Below, in pieces: positions 1 to 4,559 of a DNA stretch of 6,293 nucleotides. A program made the position numbers and the translations under genes. Under the pieces are notes generated by a model. It ran no database searches. It was not told the origin of the DNA and saw only the letters and a program-made list of their open reading frames with translations. Every line of letters begins with the position of its first letter. The first letter of the stretch is position 1. This DNA is from JAFHCF01 sp048497495 (GTDB taxonomy: Bacteria; Pseudomonadota; Alphaproteobacteria; Rhizobiales; Ancalomicrobiaceae): assembly GCA_048497495.1 (NCBI GenBank), contig JAFHCF010000151.1, forward strand, positions 1 through 6,293, in the 5' to 3' direction.

Positions 1-830
1 CCGACCAGTTCGGTCCAGGTGTCGTTGTCGAAGCCGGCGAGCGCCAGGTCGCGGGGGATGTCGAGGCCGAGGGCGCGGGCGGCCTTGACGATGCCGAGGA
101 GGAGGAGGCCGTTGGAGGTGACGAAGGCTTCCGGAGGCTCGGGCTGGGCGAGCCAGCGGGTGACCTCGTCGTGCGCGGCCTCGGCGTTGGGGGCGATGAA
201 GCGCGCCTCGGGGGTGAGGCCGCGCGCCGTCATCGCCGCGACATAGCCCTGGTGGCGCTCGATCGCCGTCGACGAGGTGTTGCCGAAGAGACCGCCGATG
301 CGGGTGCGGCCGCCGGCGACCAGATGCTCGATCAACCGCCGGCTGGCCTCGTGGTTGTCGATCACCACCGAGTCGTGGGCGCCGAGCGGGCCGGCGCGGT
401 CGATCAGAACGACGGGGAAGTCGAAGGTCATCGCCTCCAGCCGCTCGGCGCCGACGCGGGTCGGGGCATAGATCAGGCCGGTGATGCGCTCCTCCTGCAT
501 GAGACGCAGATACATCGCCTCGCGCGCCGGGTTCTCGTCGGTGTTGCACAGGATCACCCGCATGTCGGCCTGATAGGCGGCATCCTCGACCGCCCGCGAC
601 AGGGCGGTGAAGAACGAGTTGCGGATGTCGGAGACGATCAGGCCGATGGTGCGCGAGTGCTGCGAGCGCAGGCGGCGGGCGGAGAGATTCGGCCGATAGC
701 CGGTGGCGCGCACCGCGGCCTCGACCTTCTCGCGCAGGTCGGCGGAGACCGGGCCGTTGCCGAGGGCCCGAGAGACGGTGGCGGCCGACACGCCGGCCGC
801 CTTGGCCACGTCCTTGATCCCGATGGACAT
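1..830 (-). CDS. fruR: LacI-family transcriptional regulator, probable fructose operon repressor FruR (3' end cut off by window edge)
   Basis: The reverse strand reads open from ATG at 830 down to base 1 (276 codons), so the C-terminus is missing. Residues 4-23 form a typical LacI-family helix-turn-helix (DVAKAAGVSAATVSRAL). A hinge-helix segment follows at about 48-56 (NLSARRLRS). The periplasmic-binding-protein-like effector domain begins at about residue 61 (TIGLIVSDIRNSFF). Family members run to about 330-340 residues, so some 55-65 residues are absent here. It is divergent from fruBKA, and LacI-type operators lie in the shared intergenic region, so I infer that it represses the fructose operon and probably itself. 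The effector would be a phosphorylated fructose, by analogy with Cra/FruR of enterobacteria; this is not visible in the sequence. An in-frame GTG at 848 (adding VRTISE) is an alternative start; a TGA at 854-852 blocks anything further upstream. LacI-family membership is certain; the FruR role rests on context. Confidence 0.88.
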   Translation of the reverse strand, partial: MSIGIKDVAKAAGVSAATVSRALGNGPVSADLREKVEAAVRATGYRPNLSARRLRSQHSRTIGLIVSDIRNSFFTALSRAVEDAAYQADMRVILCNTDENPAREAMYLRLMQEERITGLIYAPTRVGAERLEAMTFDFPVVLIDRAGPLGAHDSVVIDNHEASRRLIEHLVAGGRTRIGGLFGNTSSTAIERHQGYVAAMTARGLTPEARFIAPNAEAAHDEVTRWLAQPEPPEAFVTSNGLLLLGIVKAARALGLDIPRDLALAGFDNDTWTELV

Positions 831-855
831 TTCAGAAATCGTTCTCACATTTCAG
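828..855. repeat. Direct repeat of CATTTCAG, 20 bp apart, at the fruR start
   Basis: CATTTCAG occurs at 828-835 and again at 848-855. The first copy includes the fruR start codon (CAT on this strand). The copies flank the proposed operator at 834-847, one overlapping its left edge. TTTCA resembles an operator half-site (TGAAA on the other strand), and the 20-bp offset is close to two helical turns, so extra repressor contacts are possible. The repeats are seen directly; any function is inference. Confidence 0.5.
834..847. promoter_or_regulatory. Candidate FruR operator O2, next to the fruR start
   Basis: The sequence AGAAATCGTTCTCA is centred on CG at 840-841. Its left half is AGAAATC and its right half, read on the other strand, is TGAGAAC. 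Each differs by one base from the half-sites of the stronger operator at 944-959 (TGAAAAC and TGAAATC). LacI-family operators are usually palindromes of this size with a central CG. It ends 4 bp before the fruR ATG, so bound repressor would block fruR transcription (autoregulation). If the GTG at 848 is the true start, this site is inside the coding sequence. Confidence 0.55.
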
Positions 856-871
856 GTCTGAGACAGCGCGA

Positions 872-901
872 ATTTGTGCGTCGCAATACACAGTCTGCCA
901 A
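872..901 (-). promoter_or_regulatory. Weak candidate promoter for fruR
   Basis: On the reverse strand TTGGCA (901-896) matches five of six bases of the sigma-70 -35 consensus. ACAAAT (877-872) lies 18 bp downstream and matches only half of the -10 consensus. A transcript would start near 865 and pass through the operator at 834-847, so repressor would act as a roadblock. No better -10 box was found between here and fruR. Confidence 0.28.
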
Positions 902-904
902 AAA

Positions 905-927
905 TATCGCACGATTGCAATGCGATA
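905..927. repeat. Perfect 7-bp-arm inverted repeat upstream of the fruB -35 box
   Basis: The arms TATCGCA (905-911) and TGCGATA (921-927) are exact reverse complements with a 9-nt spacer. An 8-bp palindrome, ATTGCAAT, sits at 914-921. The repeat ends 4 bp before the TTGACA box, where an activator would typically bind. Its half-sites do not resemble the TGAAA-type FruR operator, so a second regulator is possible. There is no T-tract terminator shape on the + strand; on the reverse strand five T residues (904-900) follow the stem, but this is upstream of fruR rather than behind a gene. Confidence 0.5.
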
Positions 928-940
928 CCTGTTGACAGGT
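927..940. repeat. 14-bp palindrome overlapping the fruB -35 box
   Basis: ACCTGT (927-932) and ACAGGT (935-940) are exact reverse complements around a TG centre. The palindrome contains the whole TTGACA box (932-937), so anything bound here would compete with RNA polymerase. It shares base 927 with the preceding inverted repeat. Because a -35 box followed by its flanks can form such a palindrome by chance, the function is open. Confidence 0.45.
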
Positions 941-961
941 GAGATGAAAACGATTTCATAT
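932..961 (+). promoter_or_regulatory. Candidate sigma-70 promoter of the fruBKA operon
   Basis: TTGACA at 932-937 is a perfect -35 consensus. The -10 is poor: TCATAT at 956-961 with an 18-bp spacer (three of six), or the better TATGAT at 959-964 with an overlong 21-bp spacer. Alphaproteobacterial promoters often keep the -35 better than the -10. The expected transcription start is about 966-972, leaving a leader of roughly 26-32 nt before the fruB ATG at 998. The operator at 944-959 lies inside the spacer and -10 region, as expected for direct repression. Confidence 0.6.
944..959. promoter_or_regulatory. Strong LacI-type operator O1 in the fruB promoter
   Basis: ATGAAAAC/GATTTCAT is a 16-bp palindrome with seven of eight base pairs matched, centred on CG at 951-952. 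This TGAAA-N-CG-N-TTTCA form is the typical shape of LacI-family operators and resembles the TGAAA/TTTCA core of Cra sites. It lies between the -35 box and the likely -10 of fruB, so FruR bound here should exclude RNA polymerase. Its centre is 111 bp from that of O2 near fruR. Confidence 0.75.
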
Positions 962-997
962 GATGGCCCCCAAGGCCCCAACAGAAGTGGTCGCGCC

Positions 998-3508
998 ATG
1001 TCCACCGTTTCCGCCAGTCCGCTGCTCTCGCCGCGCCTCGTCCGCCTCGCCGCCCGTCCCGCCACCAAGGAGGCGGCGATCCGCGAGGCCTGCCAGATGC
1101 TGATCGCCGCCGGCTACATCGAGCCGGCCTATGCCGAGAGCATGTTGCGGCGCGAGGCGGTGGCCAACACCTTCCTCGGCCACGGCGTCGCCATCCCCCA
1201 CGGCATGATCGAGGACCGCGGGCTGATCCGCCAGAACGGCCTCGCCATCCTGCAGATCCCCGCCGGGGTGGAGTGGAACGAGGGCCAGACGACCCGTCTG
1301 ATGGTCGCCATCGCCGCCCAATCCGATGCCCACATCACCGTGTTGCGGCGGCTGACCCGGCTGCTGCAGGACGAGGCGGGGCTCGCCCGGCTGGTGGCGG
1401 CGACCGACGCGCGCGAGATCATCGCCGCCCTCGACGCCGACGCCGCGACCGTCGCCCCGGCGATCCCGGCGACCGACCTCGCCGAGCGGTTCGACTGGGT
1501 GGTCGACTATCCCAACGGCCTCCACGCCCGCCCCGCCGCCCATTGGGTCGACACCGCGCGCCGCGGCACCGCCCGCCTCCAGATCCGCGCCGGCGACCTC
1601 ATCGCCGACCCCAAGAACCTCGTCTCGCTGCTGCAACTGGGCTTGCGCGTCGGCGACCGCGTCACCGTCTCCGCCGAGGGTCCCGAGGCCGCCGCCGGCC
1701 TCGCCCTGCTGCGCGCCGCGATCATCGGATTGAGCTCCCAGGAGAAGGCCGACGCCGCCAAGGCCGCCGAGCGCGCCCGCGCCCCGATCGCCGGCTGGAC
1801 CCCGCCGGCGCCGATGCCGGTGGTGGTCGGCCTGTCGGCGGCGCCGGGTCTCGCCATCGGCCGCATCCACGTGCTGCGTCCGAGCGTGGTCGCGGTGCCG
1901 GACGCGCCGGTGTCGCTCGCCGAGGGCGGCGCCGTCCTCGAGGACGCCATCGACGCGACGCGGCGCCAGCTCGCCGCGCTCGCCGACGACACCGGCCGCC
2001 GCCTCGGCGCCTCGGAGGCCGCCATCTTCAAGGCCCAGGCCGAGTTCCTCTCCGACACCGATCTCGTCACCCTCGCCTGCCAGCTGATGGTCGAGGGCCA
2101 CGGCCCGGCGTGGTCGTGGGATCAGGCGGTCGAGCGCATGGCGTCGAGCCTTTCGGCGCTCGGCAATCCGCTGCTCGCCGCCCGCGCGAGCGACCTGCGC
2201 GACGTCGGCCGCCGGGTGCTGACCCGGCTCGAGCCGTCGCTCGCCGGCAGTTCGCTCGCCGATCTGCCCGACGAACCGGTGATCCTGGTCGCCGCCGACC
2301 TCTCGCCGTCGGACACCGCCGGGCTCGACACCACCCGCATCCTCGGGCTCGCCACCGCGCTCGGCGGGCCGACCTCGCACACCGCCATCCTCGCCCGCAC
2401 CCTCGGCCTGCCGGCGATGGTCGCCGGCGGTGAGGCCCTGCTCGATCTCGCCTCGGGCACCGAGGCGATCCTCGACGGCCGCGCCGGCCGCCTGTGGCTG
2501 GAGCCGTCGGCCGAGGCCATGGCCTCGGCGGAGACTTACGTCGCGGCGCAGCGTGCGACCCGCGACCGCCAGGAGGCGGAGCGGGCGCTTCCCGCCGAGA
2601 CCCGCGACGGCCACCGCGTCGAGATCGCCGCCAACGTCAACAACGCCGACCAGGTCGCCATGGCGCTCGGCCAGGGCGCCGAGGGCGTCGGCCTGATGCG
2701 CACCGAGTTCCTCTTCCTCGAGCGCGGCGCCAGCCCGACCGAGGACGAGCAACACGAGGTCTATGCCGCGATGCTCGCCGCCCTCGACGGCCGGCCGCTG
2801 ATCGTCCGCGCCCTCGACATCGGCGGCGACAAGCAGGTCGCCCATCTCGCCCTGCCGCGCGAGGAGAACCCCTTCCTCGGGGTGCGCGGCGCCCGCCTGC
2901 TGCTGCGCCGCCCCGACCTGCTCGAGCCGCAGCTGCGCGCCCTCTACCGCGCCGCGAAGGCGGGCGGCAAGCTGTCGATCATGTTCCCGATGATCACCTC
3001 GTTGCAGGAGGTCATGGCGCTCCGGATCATCTGCGAGCGCGTCCGCGCCGAGGTCGACGGACCGGCGGTGCCGCTCGGCATCATGGTCGAGGTGCCCTCG
3101 GCGGCGATCCTGGCCGACCTCTTCGCCCCCCACGTCGACTTCTTCTCGATCGGCACCAACGACCTCACCCAATACGCGCTCGCCATCGACCGCCAGCACC
3201 CGGATCTGGCGGCGGAAGCCGACAGCCTCCATCCGGCGGTGCTGCGCCTGATCCGCATGACCGTCGAGGGCGCCAAGACCCACGACCGCTGGGTCGGGGT
3301 GTGCGGCGGCATCGCCGGCGATCCCTTCGGCGCGGCGCTGCTCGCCGGCCTCGGCGTCCAGGAACTGTCGATGACGCCGCGCGACATCCCAGGCGTCAAG
3401 GCGCGGCTGCGCGACGCCGACTTCGCGACCCTCGAGGCCTTGGCGCTGAAAGCCCTCGGCCTCGACACCGCCGACGCGGTGCGCCGCCTGGAGGAGGTCC
3501 GGCCATGA
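998..3508 (+). CDS. fruB: Multiphosphoryl transfer protein FruB: fructose PTS EIIA-HPr-enzyme I fusion (836 aa)
   Basis: This cytoplasmic protein takes phosphate from phosphoenolpyruvate and relays it to FruA. Three domains are visible. EIIA-Fru (about 8-148) has the active histidine H68 in GVAIPHG. HPr (about 166-250) has H176 in NGLHARPA. Enzyme I (about 271-836) has the phosphohistidine H461 in GGPTSHTAI. It also has PEP/Mg-site residues R568, R604, E698, N721, D722 and R732, and the catalytic cysteine C769; spacings between these match E. coli EI exactly (e.g. H189-R296 = H461-R568). The length is close to the 827-residue R. capsulatus homologue. I chose ATG 998 because the in-frame ATGs at 920 and 944 lie upstream of the predicted transcription start, at 944 within the operator; the residues they would add look unrelated to EIIA. 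The ribosome-binding site is weak (AGAAGTGG, 983-990). The HPr Ser46 position is Asn207. The stop overlaps the fruK start. Confidence 0.96.
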   Translation: MSTVSASPLLSPRLVRLAARPATKEAAIREACQMLIAAGYIEPAYAESMLRREAVANTFLGHGVAIPHGMIEDRGLIRQNGLAILQIPAGVEWNEGQTTRLMVAIAAQSDAHITVLRRLTRLLQDEAGLARLVAATDAREIIAALDADAATVAPAIPATDLAERFDWVVDYPNGLHARPAAHWVDTARRGTARLQIRAGDLIADPKNLVSLLQLGLRVGDRVTVSAEGPEAAAGLALLRAAIIGLSSQEKADAAKAAERARAPIAGWTPPAPMPVVVGLSAAPGLAIGRIHVLRPSVVAVPDAPVSLAEGGAVLEDAIDATRRQLAALADDTGRRLGASEAAIFKAQAEFLSDTDLVTLACQLMVEGHGPAWSWDQAVERMASSLSALGNPLLAARASDLRDVGRRVLTRLEPSLAGSSLADLPDEPVILVAADLSPSDTAGLDTTRILGLATALGGPTSHTAILARTLGLPAMVAGGEALLDLASGTEAILDGRAGRLWLEPSAEAMASAETYVAAQRATRDRQEAERALPAETRDGHRVEIAANVNNADQVAMALGQGAEGVGLMRTEFLFLERGASPTEDEQHEVYAAMLAALDGRPLIVRALDIGGDKQVAHLALPREENPFLGVRGARLLLRRPDLLEPQLRALYRAAKAGGKLSIMFPMITSLQEVMALRIICERVRAEVDGPAVPLGIMVEVPSAAILADLFAPHVDFFSIGTNDLTQYALAIDRQHPDLAAEADSLHPAVLRLIRMTVEGAKTHDRWVGVCGGIAGDPFGAALLAGLGVQELSMTPRDIPGVKARLRDADFATLEALALKALGLDTADAVRRLEEVRP
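3490..3498 (+). promoter_or_regulatory. Strong ribosome-binding site of fruK inside the fruB 3' end
   Basis: GGAGGAGGT lies 6 nt before the ATG at 3505. It supports that start and suggests fruK can initiate independently in addition to translational coupling through the ATGA overlap. Confidence 0.8.
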
Positions 3509-4506
3509 CCGCGCCGATCGTCACCGTCACCCTCAATCCGGCGATCGACCAGACCATCGTCGTCGACCAGTTGACGCTCGGCGCCGTCCACCGCGCCCGC
3601 TCCAGCCAGTCGAACGCCGGCGGCAAGGGGGTCAACGTCGCCGGCTGCCTCGCCGACTGGGGCGCCGAGGTCATCGTCACCGGCGTGCTCGGCCGCGACA
3701 ACGCCGCCCCCTTCGAGGCCTTCTTCGCGGCGAAACGCATCGACGACCGCTTCGTTCGCGCCCCCGGCGAGACCCGCACCAACATCAAGATCGCCGACCT
3801 CGCCACGCGCGACACCACCGACGTCAACCTGCCGGGCCTGGCGGTCGACGCCGCCGCCTACGCCGCCGTCGACGCGACGCTGCGCCGGGTGGCGCGGCCC
3901 GGAACCCTGGTGGTGGTCGCCGGATCGCTGCCGGCGGGCATGGCCGAGGACACGCTCGCCGAGCTCGTCGGCGATCTCGCCGGCCTCGGCGCCCGCGTCG
4001 TGCTCGACACCTCGGGCGAGCCGCTGCGCCGCGCGTTGGCGCCCGGCCGGGTGCCGCCCCACTGCATCAAGCCCAATCGGGCGGAGCTCGAGGATCTGGT
4101 CGGCAGGCCCCTCGCCGGCGACGCCGACCTCCTCGCCGCCGCCCGCGAACTCGTCGCCCGCGGCATCGCCCTCGTCGTGATCTCGCGCGGGGCCGAGGGG
4201 GCGCTCTTCGTCACCGCCGCGCGCGCCCTCGTCGGACGGCTGCCGCCGGTCGCCGCGCTGTCCACGGTGGGCGCCGGCGACGCCATGGTCGCCGGCCTCG
4301 TCGCCGCTCTCGCCGAAGGCGCCGAAGACCTCGCCGGAGGCGACGACCTCGCCGAAGGCGCCGGCCTCGAGCGCGTCGCCCGGCTCGCCGTCGCCTTCGC
4401 CGCCGCCAAGCTCGCCGGCGTCGGCCCCAACCTGCCGTCGATCACGGCGGTCGAGGATCTCGCGGCGCGGGTCGTCCTCGCGCCGCCGAACGTCTGGGAA
4501 GTCTGA
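3505..4506 (+). CDS. fruK: 1-phosphofructokinase FruK (333 aa)
   Basis: This enzyme phosphorylates fructose 1-phosphate with ATP to fructose 1,6-bisphosphate in the cytosol, the step after FruA import. It belongs to the PfkB/ribokinase sugar kinase family. The N-terminal TLNPAIDQT (9-17) is characteristic of 1-phosphofructokinase and tagatose-6-phosphate kinase-type members. The first PfkB signature is at 38-46 (AGGKGVNVA); the second, STVGAGDAMVAGL, is at 253-265, with the catalytic base D259 and the GAGD anion hole. KPNRAEL (189-195) is also typical. The start overlaps the fruB stop by 4 bp (ATGA) and has a strong Shine-Dalgarno sequence. The protein is somewhat longer than many homologues (about 310-316) owing to a repetitive acidic stretch at 268-286 after the second signature, encoded by DNA repeats. 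Context with fruB and fruA makes FruK far more likely than another PfkB kinase. Confidence 0.95.
   Translation: MTAPIVTVTLNPAIDQTIVVDQLTLGAVHRARSSQSNAGGKGVNVAGCLADWGAEVIVTGVLGRDNAAPFEAFFAAKRIDDRFVRAPGETRTNIKIADLATRDTTDVNLPGLAVDAAAYAAVDATLRRVARPGTLVVVAGSLPAGMAEDTLAELVGDLAGLGARVVLDTSGEPLRRALAPGRVPPHCIKPNRAELEDLVGRPLAGDADLLAAARELVARGIALVVISRGAEGALFVTAARALVGRLPPVAALSTVGAGDAMVAGLVAALAEGAEDLAGGDDLAEGAGLERVARLAVAFAAAKLAGVGPNLPSITAVEDLAARVVLAPPNVWEV
4306..4363. repeat. Short imperfect 18-nt repeats inside fruK
   Basis: Three 18-nt units occur at 4306-4323, 4327-4344 and 4345-4362. The last two are directly adjacent and match at 16 of 18 bases; the first matches the third at 16 of 18, with a 3-nt GAA between the first and second. 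A 16-bp exact copy (CTCGCCGAAGGCGCCG) is at 4309-4324 and 4348-4363. They encode ALAEGA, E, DLAGGD, DLAEGA. The unit keeps the reading frame, as expected for in-frame slippage or duplication. Confidence 0.75.
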
Positions 4507-4517
4507 ACCAAGCAAAT

Positions 4518-4531
4518 CGAAATCGATACGA
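4518..4531. promoter_or_regulatory. Very weak FruR-like site in the fruK-fruA gap
   Basis: CGAAATCGATACGA matches an idealised TGAAATCGATTTCA at ten of 14 positions. Its left half is good and its right half is poor. No -35/-10 pair is visible near it. It may be a chance match. Confidence 0.15.
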
Positions 4532-4547
4532 GCGGGAAGAGACCCGC
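4532..4547 (+). other. Intercistronic hairpin before fruA
   Basis: GCGGG (4532-4536) pairs with CCCGC (4543-4547) across a 6-nt AAGAGA loop. The stem ends one base before the fruA Shine-Dalgarno sequence. There is no following T tract, so it is not an intrinsic terminator. It could stabilise or separate mRNA segments, or tune fruA translation; this is inference. Confidence 0.5.
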
Positions 4548-4548
4548 C

Positions 4549-4554
4549 AGGAGG
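4549..4554 (+). promoter_or_regulatory. Consensus ribosome-binding site of fruA
   Basis: AGGAGG lies 5 nt before the ATG at 4560 and fixes that start. It is a much better match than the site before fruB. Confidence 0.85.
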
Positions 4555-4559
4555 AAGAG

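Noticed and set aside
905..927. Intrinsic terminator for a leftward transcript, because T residues follow the inverted repeat on the minus strand
   Set aside because: The arms are only 7 bp with modest GC, no gene ends here, and the position is upstream of both divergent genes; a protein-binding site is more likely.
171..935. A 254-codon plus-strand open frame opposite fruR
   Set aside because: Low-complexity product without a domain, antisense to an unambiguous LacI-family gene.
920..997. Upstream in-frame ATGs at 920 and 944 as fruB start
   Set aside because: They lie before or in the promoter and operator and add residues that do not resemble the EIIA N-terminus.
956..3283. A 775-codon open frame on the minus strand opposite fruB
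   Set aside because: Low-complexity Gly/Arg/Asp-rich product with no domain; fully explained as the shadow of fruB.
2494..3504. Upstream extension of the fruK frame to an ATG at 2494, which would give a 670-residue protein
   Set aside because: The extension is Arg/Pro-rich shadow translation of fruB. PfkB homology starts at the ATG at 3505, which has its own Shine-Dalgarno sequence.
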